Below, piece by piece: positions 9,109 to 17,924 of a stretch of DNA of 64,000 nt (positions are counted from its first letter, which is position 1; the number at the start of each line of letters is the position of its first letter). The stretch is taken from contig JAETNO010000005.1 of assembly GCA_021768245.1 (NCBI GenBank), positions 1-64,000 on the forward strand, written 5' to 3'. Source of the stretch: Bacteroidaceae bacterium (GTDB lineage: Bacteria > Bacteroidota > Bacteroidia > Bacteroidales > Muribaculaceae). The notes beneath the pieces were generated by a model, which saw only the letters and a list, made by a program, of their open reading frames with translations, had not been told where the DNA came from and ran no database searches. The translations under genes were made by a program, and so were the position numbers.

Positions 9109-9630
9109 ATGGGAAATATCAAGCAACTCAAAGATAAATTTGTCAACGACCCGGGACTGGTAGTGACTTTCCTGCGCTCGTCGGTCTCCTCTCAGATAGC
9201 ATCGTGGATTGACATGGGTGTGGGCTTCGTGTTCTTCGCATGGGTCCATCTCTATCCTTGGCTCGCCACTGCGATTGGAGCCGTGTTCGGCGGAGTGGTC
9301 AACTGCGCCATCAACTACCGTTTCACCTTCCATGCCCAGAATGTTCCGGTCAAGGCCGTAGCTATCAAATACGCTATGGTATGGGGAGGGTCGCTGCTGC
9401 TCAACGTGCTCGGGACACAGGTTCTTTTCGAACTTCTCTCCAACCTTCCTTTCCTTGAGGAATGGGGCTTCAAGCCCAACGGCTACTATGCCGCCGCGCG
9501 ACTCACGGCCTCGCTCATTGTGTCGATATTCTGGAACTTCCTGATGCAGAAAAACTTCGTATACCGACCGACAACATTCGACGAACGCGCGGTGCGCTTC
9601 GTGAATCTCATATCCCCCCGTCGCCACTAA
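9109..9630 (+). CDS. GtrA-like integral membrane protein
   Basis: This 173-aa protein has four hydrophobic segments and the two GtrA/DPMS-family signatures: NCAINYRFTF after TM2 and FWNFLMQKNFVYR at the last helix. GtrA-like proteins are small flippases or partners for lipid-linked sugar transfer. In this operon it may flip or present a lipid head-group intermediate, which is inference. It lies 51 bp after pgpA and 30 bp before the first CDP-alcohol phosphatidyltransferase. Confidence 0.8.
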   Translation: MGNIKQLKDKFVNDPGLVVTFLRSSVSSQIASWIDMGVGFVFFAWVHLYPWLATAIGAVFGGVVNCAINYRFTFHAQNVPVKAVAIKYAMVWGGSLLLNVLGTQVLFELLSNLPFLEEWGFKPNGYYAAARLTASLIVSIFWNFLMQKNFVYRPTTFDERAVRFVNLISPRRH

Positions 9631-9660
9631 CAGAACTCCAATATACCATAACGCGAAATC

Positions 9661-10377
9661 ATGGCAGAAAACGAAATAACAATCTCACAGAAAACATCCA
9701 TGTTCAAACGCTTCCGTGACAGCCTTCAGCAAGGCATCTACTTCGTAATCAATCCATTCGTACGCTTCTTAATCAGAATCGGCGTAACCCCCAACATGGT
9801 CACGACCATAGGGCTCCTCGGCAACATAGCCGCAGCTGTAATATTTGTCTATGCAGGCTACACCGCCACAGCCACCGATATGAACTATCCCCTCCTCACA
9901 TGGGGCGGAGCGGTAATCATCCTCTTCTCGCTCTTCGACATGCTCGACGGCCAGGTGGCCCGACTCGGCAATATGACCTCGACCTTCGGAGCGATGTATG
10001 ACTCCGTACTCGACCGTTATTGCGAGCTCTTCACCCTCGGCGGCCTCAGCTACTACCTCATCCAGACCGGCTATATCATCGGTGCCCTCATCACTTTCGT
10101 GGCTCTCGTCGGCTCAATAATGGTCAGCTACGTACGTGCCCGCGCCGAAGGTCTCGGACTTGAATGTAAGGTAGGCTTCATGCAGCGTCCCGAGCGCGTG
10201 GTGGTCACTACCATCGGAGCCCTCGCCACAGGCATCGTAGGGCAATGCGTAGACCCGCAGCGCTTCAACGCCGTCGCAATCCTGATTGTCTGCATGGGCG
10301 TGATTGCAGTCTTCGCCAATATCACGGCTTTTGCCCGTGTGGCACATTGTCGCCGTCTGCTCAACAACAAAAAATAA
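9661..10377 (+). CDS. CDP-alcohol phosphatidyltransferase (candidate PI/PIP synthase)
   Basis: This 238-aa polytopic membrane enzyme displaces CMP from CDP-diacylglycerol with an alcohol. The complete signature D-x2-DG-x2-AR-x8-G-x3-D-x3-D is present, starting at Asp93 (FDMLDGQVAR ... GAMYDSVLDR), so it should be active. The DSVLDR ending is typical of phosphatidylinositol- or phosphatidylinositol-phosphate-type enzymes. With the Aur1-like gene next door it is the best candidate for making the inositol lipid, although the acceptor alcohol is not provable from sequence. Confidence 0.85.
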   Translation: MAENEITISQKTSMFKRFRDSLQQGIYFVINPFVRFLIRIGVTPNMVTTIGLLGNIAAAVIFVYAGYTATATDMNYPLLTWGGAVIILFSLFDMLDGQVARLGNMTSTFGAMYDSVLDRYCELFTLGGLSYYLIQTGYIIGALITFVALVGSIMVSYVRARAEGLGLECKVGFMQRPERVVVTTIGALATGIVGQCVDPQRFNAVAILIVCMGVIAVFANITAFARVAHCRRLLNNKK

Positions 10378-10428
10378 TACGGCATCCACCATTCAAGACG
10401 ATCCACAACAGATATATAACCCACCATT

Positions 10429-11382
10429 ATGGCCGGATTATCACTCCCAACCCGACGTGAAACGAGAATCATAGTTCCGGTGCTCCTGCTATGGCTTATC
10501 GTCACCTGCCTCTGTGTAGGCTTCCGTCCGGAACATATCTATATCGCCGTGGCCCTTGCCGCACTCCTCTTCGTGACCGCGACCACCCGACGCCTCGTAG
10601 TGGCCCTTCTTCCTTTCATCGTCTTCGGAATTTCCTACGATTGGATGAACATACTCCCCAACTATGAGGTGAATCCGGTGGATATCCGCGGACTCTACGA
10701 AGCGGAAAAAAACATCTTCGGAATCACGACTGCCACAGGCGTGCTGACTCCGAACGAATTCTTTGCAACCCACTCCTCAAAGCTGATGGACTTCCTTGCG
10801 GGAGTATTCTATCTCTGCTGGGTGCCGATCCCCATTCTGTTCGGTCTCTGGCTCTATTTCAAGCGACAGTACAATGTCTATCTCCACTTCTCGCTTGTCT
10901 TTCTCTTTGTCAATCTCCTCGGCTTCACCTATTATTATATCCATCCGGCAGCACCGCCGTGGTATGTGGCCTCGCATGGCTTCGATTTTATCATCGGAAC
11001 TCCTGGAGAGGTCGCCGGACTCGGCCGTTGGGACGACATGACCGGACTCGGAATCTTCCACGGGCTATATTCCCGCAACTCCAATGTGTTTGCCGCCCTC
11101 CCCTCACTCCATGCAGCCTACATGCTTGTCACTTTCATCTATTCGCTCCGCGCACGCTGTTCAAACTGGCTCCGCGGACTCTTCGCGGTGATATGCGCGG
11201 GCATATGGTTCACGGCTGTCTACACCTCCCACCACTATATCATCGATGTGCTCGCTGGAATAGCCTGTACACTCATCGGCTACCTGATTTTTGAATATCT
11301 GCTCATGAAACTACCGCCATTCTCGCGCTTCATCGACTCATATTCGCGCTACATCTCCGCGCCTACGAAGGCCAAAGCATGA
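10429..11382 (+). CDS. PAP2-superfamily, Aur1-like inositol phosphorylceramide synthase candidate
   Basis: This 317-aa protein has about six membrane segments. It carries the Aur1-type PAP2 motifs: APPWYVASHG (about 182), PSLHAAY with His228 and YTSHHYIIDVLAG with His268/269 and Asp273. In fungi and in Bacteroides, proteins of this type move phosphoinositol from phosphatidylinositol to ceramide or dihydroceramide. The same activity is the likely role here, producing inositol phosphosphingolipid. A plain lipid phosphatase remains the alternative. Its stop overlaps the next start (ATGA), indicating translational coupling. Confidence 0.82.
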   Translation: MAGLSLPTRRETRIIVPVLLLWLIVTCLCVGFRPEHIYIAVALAALLFVTATTRRLVVALLPFIVFGISYDWMNILPNYEVNPVDIRGLYEAEKNIFGITTATGVLTPNEFFATHSSKLMDFLAGVFYLCWVPIPILFGLWLYFKRQYNVYLHFSLVFLFVNLLGFTYYYIHPAAPPWYVASHGFDFIIGTPGEVAGLGRWDDMTGLGIFHGLYSRNSNVFAALPSLHAAYMLVTFIYSLRARCSNWLRGLFAVICAGIWFTAVYTSHHYIIDVLAGIACTLIGYLIFEYLLMKLPPFSRFIDSYSRYISAPTKAKA

Positions 11383-12326
11383 AAAAAGAACTGAAAGACG
11401 ATTACCGCCGTTCGCTGAAATCGATGGATACCGAAGAGGGCATCGATCTCGCTTTCTACCGTCCTATCGGCTACCGATGGGCCGTGCTCGCATCGCGTTT
11501 CGGAATTTCTCCCAACGCAATCACAATCGCGGCCATCTTCCTTGGGATAGGAGCCGGCATCCTCTTTTATTTCCCGAATCTATGGCTCAACGTCGCAGGC
11601 ATGGTGTTGCTCATATGGGCCAATTCATTTGACAGTGCCGACGGACAGCTCGCGCGACTGACAAAGCAATATTCCCGAATCGGACGGATACTCGACGGTC
11701 TGTGCGGTGACTTCTGGTTCGCAGCCATATATCTCGCCATAATATTCCGCGAAATCCATTTTTCCGGCTTTTTCGCCTCACATCCATGGGTGATATGGAT
11801 TCTGGCTGTCACAACCGCGCTTTGCCACACAAAGCAGGCAGCTATGGCCGATTACTATCGTCAGTTCCATCTCTATTTCCTGAAGGGTGAGGAGGGGAGT
11901 GAACTCGACAGTGCCTCTCAGTTGCGACGCCAGCTCGTGGAGAGCGGCATCACATGGCGAAGCAATTTCTTCAAGCGACTCACCATGGGTATATATCTCG
12001 CCTACACCCGCCAGCAGGAAGCAACCTCCCCCGCCATGCAGGCACTCCGAATGGAGCTCCGCCGACACTTCAACGGGAGCGATATCCCGCAGGAGTTCCG
12101 CAATGATTTCCGCAGAGAGTCACTGCCACTGATGAAATATACCAATATCCTCTCGTTCAACTGGCGCACCATCACGCTGTTCACATCGCTTTTCATCGGA
12201 CAGCCATGGCTCTACTTCGTCGCCGAACTTACGGTGTTCAACGCACTTCTCATCTATATGATAGTGCGCCATGAACGGCTGTGCAACCGCCTGCGTCTGA
12301 AACTTGAAGAAGGAATCTATGGATAG
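11379..12326 (+). CDS. Second CDP-alcohol phosphatidyltransferase-family protein
   Basis: This 315-aa membrane protein carries an intact CDP-alcohol transferase signature starting at Asp85 (DSADGQLAR ... GRILDGLCGD). It has a characteristic N-terminal segment (IDLAFYRPIGYR) and a cytosolic insertion around residues 165-240. It differs from the 238-aa enzyme upstream, so the operon holds two distinct transferases. One possibility is that it uses the CDP-activated polyol made by the nucleotidyltransferase, as the fused archaeal IPCT/DIPPS enzymes do. That is inference. It overlaps the upstream gene by 4 bp and the HAD gene by 8 bp. Confidence 0.83.
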   Translation: MKKELKDDYRRSLKSMDTEEGIDLAFYRPIGYRWAVLASRFGISPNAITIAAIFLGIGAGILFYFPNLWLNVAGMVLLIWANSFDSADGQLARLTKQYSRIGRILDGLCGDFWFAAIYLAIIFREIHFSGFFASHPWVIWILAVTTALCHTKQAAMADYYRQFHLYFLKGEEGSELDSASQLRRQLVESGITWRSNFFKRLTMGIYLAYTRQQEATSPAMQALRMELRRHFNGSDIPQEFRNDFRRESLPLMKYTNILSFNWRTITLFTSLFIGQPWLYFVAELTVFNALLIYMIVRHERLCNRLRLKLEEGIYG

Positions 12327-13050
12327 GGAAAAGACGTCAGCCGAAGTCCATGAACTACGCAGGCTCTCAGACCTTATCACCGTGACCGAGACCGATAGCG
12401 GAATCAAGGGCATAATATTCGACTACGGAGGCACCCTCGACAGCCGTGGCGACCATTGGAGCCATATCATACTTGACGCCTACCGGGATTCAGGCATAGA
12501 TATCACGACAGACGATTTCAAAAAAGCCTATGTCTATGCCGAACGCGCGCTTGAAGTACACGGGATAATATCCCCCGACGACAACTTTCTGAGAGTCATG
12601 GAGAAAAAAATCTCCCTTCAGTTTAAATACCTGCGTGACAACATGACCCCATGGATAATCCTCGCCGAAGCCTGTATGGAGCAAAAGTCCGCCTCGATTG
12701 CACGCTATTGCCATGAATACGCACGCACGTGTGTCAATGAGACAAAAACCACACTTGAAACTCTCTCTGAAAGATATCCGTTGGTGATGGTATCCAATTT
12801 CTACGGGAATCTTCCCGCCGTACTCTCCGATTTCGGTATCGACAATTTTTTCTCATCGGTTATCGAAAGCGCACGCGTAGGGATAAGGAAACCCGACCCT
12901 GCGATTTTCAGGCTCGCGATTGAAGCTCTTTCACTGAAGGGAAATGAGACCTTGGTTGTAGGCGACAGCATGAAGAACGATATCCGTCCCGCTCTGAGCC
13001 TCGGTTGCCGCGTGGCTCATCTGCCAGGCAGGGAGTGGCCGCCCGAATGA
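12319..13050 (+). CDS. HAD-superfamily hydrolase with altered catalytic motif
   Basis: This 243-aa HAD protein ends the lipid operon. Motif I reads FDYGGTLDS: the nucleophile Asp35 is kept, but the second Asp (position 37), normally the general acid/base, is Gly. Motif II (VMVSNFYGN), motif III Lys (GIRKPDPAIF) and motif IV (GDSMKND) are present. It may act as a slow phosphatase, a transferase or a binding protein. A TTG start at 12304 is possible, but ATG 12319 gives an 8-bp overlap typical of coupled genes and is preferred. Confidence 0.8.
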   Translation: MDREKTSAEVHELRRLSDLITVTETDSGIKGIIFDYGGTLDSRGDHWSHIILDAYRDSGIDITTDDFKKAYVYAERALEVHGIISPDDNFLRVMEKKISLQFKYLRDNMTPWIILAEACMEQKSASIARYCHEYARTCVNETKTTLETLSERYPLVMVSNFYGNLPAVLSDFGIDNFFSSVIESARVGIRKPDPAIFRLAIEALSLKGNETLVVGDSMKNDIRPALSLGCRVAHLPGREWPPE

Positions 13051-13059
13051 AGTATCATC

Positions 13060-15450
13060 CTACTTCCCGAGAAATTTCGGGGCAAGGATAAAGGCCCCTA
13101 TAGAGATTCCGAAGTTCCAGTTGCTGTCGTGGGACGACGTATAATTCCCGTAAGCGCTTATTGTCCCGAACGGCAGAGCCAATACGGCCTGCAATTCTCC
13201 GAAAAACTGCGGATTGCGAAACCATCGCCCGTATTCCGGACACCCGTTGACACGGTCGTATTCAATCTTCCTCATCGGCAGGAAACAATGCATTGAACCC
13301 CTTACCTGAAATGAGCCCGACACCTTCCATACGGGGACAAGCCCGGCGGTAATGAATGAATTCGCCCTGAGTTTCGGATTGAAATAGTTATAGCTCGACG
13401 GGGTCGGATGGAAGGCCTCGGCAGCGATTATCGATGCGTCATAGGTCGGCAACAGCTTTCGCGTCGACATAAGCATCCTCCCTGTCAAGCCGAGTGAGAA
13501 ATATTTATTGACGTCAATATAGTCGGTAGCTGAAAAATCGGCCTGAATCCATTTTAAGTCTTTCCGGGACGGCTTCGCATCCGGAGCCGACGGATAGTAG
13601 TGATATCTGCCTGCGGCAGCGAGCAGCGAAGCGCTCAGATTATAGCCTGATGTCGGCGACACATAATTATCATAGGTATTCCGCTCCCAGGTAGCCACGA
13701 ATTCCCCGAGATTGAACACCCCTTTGTCGTGATTCTCCGACTCACGCGAGTCAAACAGATCGGCATGGTACTTATCGGTCAGATGCCCGTAGCCTATGCC
13801 TATCGAAAGCTCTGAACGGAGAGTGGGAGCCGTGGCGTAAAAGGCTCTTACAAAGGTTTCCGATTTCCTTACGAAATCAGGTTCGTGAATCTGATAGAAG
13901 AGTTTCTCTGTCTCGTGATACTTTTGCTGCGATGTCACCACCCGCAGTCTCAGCGCCGACGGACGGATGGAATTGAAAATCAGGCTGAATTCCCCTTCCG
14001 CAGCCATATAGCTCTGTCCGAGCCAGGCGTTGACATTGGCACGGATTGATTTAAAGTTCAGTGTATTGTAGCCGGCATTGAAAAATAGCATGCTGTTTGT
14101 CGACGACGATATATAGCCTCCGATACCGACGGTGAATGGATTCTTAACTATGGCCTTGAAATCAAGCTCTATCATTGAATCCCGCTCATTATAGCGCGGT
14201 GTGGGGACGAAATTCTGCAATTTCCCCGAACTGATGGCACGATAGTAGGCATTTCTCCCCTCTATAAGGCTCAATGTGCCTTTACGATGGTCGAAATATG
14301 ATTTGAGATATGCGTTTTCCGTAGAAGTTCCACCCTTGACGTTCACTTTATTTATCCTTACTTTTGGTGTCGCAGCCTTAAACTCCTTGCGGGCGGCCTC
14401 GACCGCCTGCTTCGCAACCCTCGGGCGGACTTTCATCTTTATCGAATCCATCATCTCCAGTCCTCGCTTATAACCTATGTCATATATCTCCTGATAGCGG
14501 TCAAAAGCCAGAAGCCCGAATTCGTCAAGATTGACGCGGATATTGACACCCTTGTCTGTCGGGAAAGGATAATCATTGGGCTGCATTATCATCTCTTCAA
14601 GCTGGTCCATCATGTTGCGGGTATCGGGAGCCGATTTCCCCGAACCAACGTTCACGCCTATGACGGCATCAGGCTTGAAATCCTCCATCATGACGTCGAC
14701 CGGATAATTGTCGTAGATACCACCGTCATACATCGGCACGCCGTCGAGCAAAATCGGTTCGAATATCATCGGAAAGGACATCGACATCCTCACGGCATCG
14801 CTCAGCGAGCCGCGCCCCAACACCACCTTATGCTTGGCATAGACATCTGACGTGACACAGCGGTAAGGAACGAAGAGACAGTTGAAATCAGCGCCCGACT
14901 GTACGGTGTAAGGCGAGAAGATTTCAAGGAAAGCATAGTTCATCGGAATCGGGTTGATGAGACTTATCGGGAGCACGGAGGTGATCTGCGTCGAATCCTT
15001 GCCGAGGTTCAGGGTCACGAACGACGGAGTGTTGTGATTGGAACTGAAATAGTATGTATACGCGGGATTTATCTTCCCCGTACTCCAGGCCGCGAAGCCC
15101 TTGGAGGCTATAAGCTCAAGCATCTCTGCCGGGGAATAGCCGGACGCGTAGAGTGCGCCGACTATCGCGCCCATCGATGTGCCGGTTATGTAGTCAATCG
15201 GAATGTCATTGTCCTCAAGAGCCTGAATCATCCCTATATGGGCTATTCCCTTGGCCCCTCCACCGCTGAGCACAAGGCCTACGCTCGGCCTCGACAGACG
15301 TGGCGGCTTCCCTATTGCAGGCCCGGTGGTAACGAAACCGTCGGCGGTCACTGCCGGTGGCGTATCGGTCGTTTCGGCCTTAAGCACGCCACTTATCGCG
15401 AGCACGAGAGCGAAAGCGGAAACTATCCTCATAATCCTCCTATATATCAT
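13060..15450 (-). CDS. Patatin-like phospholipase with POTRA and outer-membrane barrel (PlpD type)
   Basis: This 796-aa protein has a signal peptide, a patatin domain (about 55-330), a POTRA-like region (about 350-420) and a C-terminal beta-barrel of the BamA/surface-antigen type. The patatin Ser-Asp dyad is intact: GGGAKG oxyanion loop at 63-68, GTSMG with Ser92, and DGG with Asp242. This is the PlpD/type Vd layout, in which the barrel secretes or displays a lipase. It converges on the lipid operon with only 9 bp between stops. An internal ATG at residue 7 is an alternative start. Confidence 0.9.
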   Translation of the reverse strand: MIYRRIMRIVSAFALVLAISGVLKAETTDTPPAVTADGFVTTGPAIGKPPRLSRPSVGLVLSGGGAKGIAHIGMIQALEDNDIPIDYITGTSMGAIVGALYASGYSPAEMLELIASKGFAAWSTGKINPAYTYYFSSNHNTPSFVTLNLGKDSTQITSVLPISLINPIPMNYAFLEIFSPYTVQSGADFNCLFVPYRCVTSDVYAKHKVVLGRGSLSDAVRMSMSFPMIFEPILLDGVPMYDGGIYDNYPVDVMMEDFKPDAVIGVNVGSGKSAPDTRNMMDQLEEMIMQPNDYPFPTDKGVNIRVNLDEFGLLAFDRYQEIYDIGYKRGLEMMDSIKMKVRPRVAKQAVEAARKEFKAATPKVRINKVNVKGGTSTENAYLKSYFDHRKGTLSLIEGRNAYYRAISSGKLQNFVPTPRYNERDSMIELDFKAIVKNPFTVGIGGYISSSTNSMLFFNAGYNTLNFKSIRANVNAWLGQSYMAAEGEFSLIFNSIRPSALRLRVVTSQQKYHETEKLFYQIHEPDFVRKSETFVRAFYATAPTLRSELSIGIGYGHLTDKYHADLFDSRESENHDKGVFNLGEFVATWERNTYDNYVSPTSGYNLSASLLAAAGRYHYYPSAPDAKPSRKDLKWIQADFSATDYIDVNKYFSLGLTGRMLMSTRKLLPTYDASIIAAEAFHPTPSSYNYFNPKLRANSFITAGLVPVWKVSGSFQVRGSMHCFLPMRKIEYDRVNGCPEYGRWFRNPQFFGELQAVLALPFGTISAYGNYTSSHDSNWNFGISIGAFILAPKFLGK

Positions 15451-15535
15451 AAAAATCGGTCGTGGTAAAAACGTGAGTAAATGCGTGAATGATATATTAC
15501 TAACAACCGGACTATGAAAAATGATTAAAAACCTT

Positions 15536-15543
15536 TAATTTTG
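15536..15543 (+). promoter_or_regulatory. -7 element for the HEAT-like protein gene
   Basis: TAATTTTG lies 52 bp before the preferred ATG at 15596. No clear -33 TTG is visible at the right distance. Confidence 0.35.
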
Positions 15544-15595
15544 CAGCTATAACTTCAGAAGGACGCAATTGTGACACGTCCGCACATTGGAAATC

Positions 15596-16138
15596 ATGAG
15601 CGAATTCAATCAGATGCAGGAAATAAAACGCCGTTTCTTTGCCATGCGCAACGGCATCGTAGCCGAGACCATACGGCGTGGCGGTCTACAGTACAAAATG
15701 GTTTTCGGACTCAATCTCCCTCAGATTGCCGAAATAGCCGAAGGCTTACCTCACACGCAAGAACTTGCCGAGCAACTGTGGGCCGACAGCAGGACTCGTG
15801 AAAGCATGATGATAGCTCCTATGCTGTATCCCCGGGAGCGGCTTACGCGTGAGCGCGCCTCGGAAATGCTCCGAGAATCCCCGACAACAGAGGTGACCGA
15901 CATACTGTGTCACCGCCTGCTGCGCCATGAGCCATATGCCCTCGAACTTGCGACCGAAGCCTCAACCTCAGCAGAAAGCCTCATCCGCTACGGAGCCTTC
16001 CGCCTGATGTTCAACCTCCTCTACACCCATCCTTCGGAAATACGCCCCTTCGTCGAAGCCGAAGCCTCCTGCAACCACCCCCTCACTCTCCCCCTCTGTC
16101 GCGCCATGCTCGAAGAGCTCGACTTCATGGATAGTTAG
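15596..16138 (+). CDS. DNA alkylation repair-like (AlkD/HEAT-type) helical protein
   Basis: This 180-aa, mostly alpha-helical protein resembles small Bacteroidetes proteins annotated as DNA alkylation repair enzymes. It lacks a motif that proves glycosylase activity, so the function is tentative. The frame opens at TTG 15587, but ATG 15596 (MSEFNQMQ) is preferred. It converges with the polyferredoxin gene and the two stop codons overlap by 4 bp. Confidence 0.6.
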   Translation: MSEFNQMQEIKRRFFAMRNGIVAETIRRGGLQYKMVFGLNLPQIAEIAEGLPHTQELAEQLWADSRTRESMMIAPMLYPRERLTRERASEMLRESPTTEVTDILCHRLLRHEPYALELATEASTSAESLIRYGAFRLMFNLLYTHPSEIRPFVEAEASCNHPLTLPLCRAMLEELDFMDS

Positions 16139-16833
16139 GCACCACTGTCTTTTCCGTGCCTGAGTTCCATTATTTTAATAGGACAGGCAACAACACATTT
16201 TCCACATTTTATACAATCGGCATGCAGATAACCGTACTCATTCCCACGGCTGTCATATGGAGTCAGCTGCATCGGGCACACCCTTGCACAGCTCTTACAC
16301 TTCATCTGGCAGGTATTGGCGACATGAATATTCCTGAAACTTTCAGGCAAGGGAAGTTTCTTAGGCGAGACCCATGAGGACAATGTGCCCATCGGACAGA
16401 ACGAACACCATGTGCGTGGGGCATATATGAAGGAAAGTATGACGCCGACAATCGTTGTCATAAGTATTATCGTCCAGAAGACGCGCCCTATGGCTGCCCA
16501 ATCGCCCCATGCGAAATACATCTGCACACCGAAGACCGTAAAGATGAACAACACCATGAAAAGCCGGAACCCGAAGCTCCTCACGAACTCAGGAATAGGC
16601 CGGTGAGGTGAATATTTCGCCAGCAGCCTGTCATAGAGGCTCCCCCTCGGACATGCGTTTCCACACCACCAACGCCCCCTCCTAACGGCAAAAGCGACCG
16701 GAGCAATCATACATACCAACGCGAGCGACCCAATCACAGGATAGAAATAACCGACTATTAAATAAGCAATTATAATCCAATATAGGTTATAACCTTTGGT
16801 AGGCAGATATCGGTGGAAATTCCTTGTACTCAT
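16135..16833 (-). CDS. Membrane 4Fe-4S polyferredoxin (NapH/NosR-like)
   Basis: This 232-aa inner-membrane protein has about four hydrophobic segments. Two cysteine pairs sit at membrane borders (CGNACPRG and WCSFCPMG), and the C-terminal bis-4Fe4S ferredoxin domain carries CQMKCKSCARVCP and CIKCGKCVVACP. Such proteins pass electrons across or along the membrane to a reductase. It is divergent from oxyR over 93 bp, so OxyR control is plausible. The partner reductase is not in the window. Confidence 0.82.
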   Translation of the reverse strand: MSTRNFHRYLPTKGYNLYWIIIAYLIVGYFYPVIGSLALVCMIAPVAFAVRRGRWWCGNACPRGSLYDRLLAKYSPHRPIPEFVRSFGFRLFMVLFIFTVFGVQMYFAWGDWAAIGRVFWTIILMTTIVGVILSFIYAPRTWCSFCPMGTLSSWVSPKKLPLPESFRNIHVANTCQMKCKSCARVCPMQLTPYDSRGNEYGYLHADCIKCGKCVVACPIKIMELRHGKDSGA

Positions 16834-16874
16834 AACATTTATTTTTATTTATCGCAAAATTACAAAGCCTTTGA

Positions 16875-16904
16875 TTGACAGACAACAGATTTTGAATATC
16901 TTTG
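16875..16904 (+). promoter_or_regulatory. oxyR promoter
   Basis: TTG (16875-16877), 19 bp, then TATCTTTG (16897-16904) fit the Bacteroidetes consensus. The predicted start near 16911 leaves a leader of about 16 nt before the oxyR ATG. Confidence 0.65.
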
Positions 16905-16926
16905 CATTGAAAAAATCTATCAAAGC

Positions 16927-17853
16927 ATGACACTCCAGCAGCTCAGATATATAACAGCCATAGATTCATACAGAAGTTTCGCACGTGCGGCCGAAGAACT
17001 CGGAATATCCCAGCCAACCCTGAGCACGCTGTTGCAGAAACTTGAAAATGAACTTGACGTGCGCATCTTCGACCGCTCCAACAAGCACGTCACACCGACC
17101 GCCATAGGAGAAAAGATTATCCGGCAGGCCAGACTCACGCTCAATGAGGCAAACCGCATCTCCGAACTTGTCAATGAAGAAAAATGTGAGGTTTCAGGAA
17201 AATTCAATCTCTCTGTAGGCCCTTCCATAGCCCCTTATATCCTCCCGCAGTTCATAAAGGCGTATACAGCGATGTATCCGTCGGTAGAACTCAGTATTTC
17301 CGAATTGAAGTCTGACGCCATGCTCGACAGTCTTTCTCTTGGACAGATTGACACAGGCGTCTCCATAAGCGGGCATATCCGCGAAGGAATAATGGAAATT
17401 CCTCTATACACCGAGCCGTTCTGGGTCTATATAGCGGAGAGCTGCTGGCGAAAACTTCCTGTTTTCAAACCCGAAGACCTCGAGCATGAAAACATGTGGA
17501 TAATGAAGGAATCACAATGTCTGCGCGAAAGTGCTTTCAGTTTCTGCAAATCACGCAGCACAGGAAAACGCATCTATGAGGCCGGGAGCATCGACACTTT
17601 GATAAGAATCGTGGATGCCAACGGAGGCTATACAATCATTCCCGAGATGCATCTGCCGATGCTCACTGACAGGCAACGTGGAAATGTGCGCCGAATCGAC
17701 GGTGATTTCCTTTCTCAACGGAAGGTTTCGCTCTATATCCGTCATGATTTCATCCGCCAGCAGTTAATCAACAGCATGCTCAAAGCCCTCACCACCTTCA
17801 TCCCCGCCAACATGCTCGACACCCGTTTACTAAAATATGGAATCAAACTGTAA
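16927..17853 (+). CDS. oxyR: Hydrogen peroxide sensor OxyR (LysR family)
   Basis: OxyR is a cytoplasmic LysR regulator that forms an internal disulfide on contact with peroxide and activates antioxidant genes. This 308-aa protein has the N-terminal winged HTH (about 1-60, SQPTLSTLLQKLE) and a periplasmic-binding-protein-like sensor domain. The redox pair is intact: Cys198 and Cys207 in QCLRESAFSFC, with the same 8-residue spacing as E. coli C199/C208. It is divergent from a polyferredoxin gene. Identity is strong because of the cysteine pair. Confidence 0.92.
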   Translation: MTLQQLRYITAIDSYRSFARAAEELGISQPTLSTLLQKLENELDVRIFDRSNKHVTPTAIGEKIIRQARLTLNEANRISELVNEEKCEVSGKFNLSVGPSIAPYILPQFIKAYTAMYPSVELSISELKSDAMLDSLSLGQIDTGVSISGHIREGIMEIPLYTEPFWVYIAESCWRKLPVFKPEDLEHENMWIMKESQCLRESAFSFCKSRSTGKRIYEAGSIDTLIRIVDANGGYTIIPEMHLPMLTDRQRGNVRRIDGDFLSQRKVSLYIRHDFIRQQLINSMLKALTTFIPANMLDTRLLKYGIKL

Positions 17854-17924
17854 GAAATATAAGAAGTGAGGGGTTTGAGGATAATATACGGAAGGTTAAA
17901 TTTTGATTATCGTAAAATATCGCA

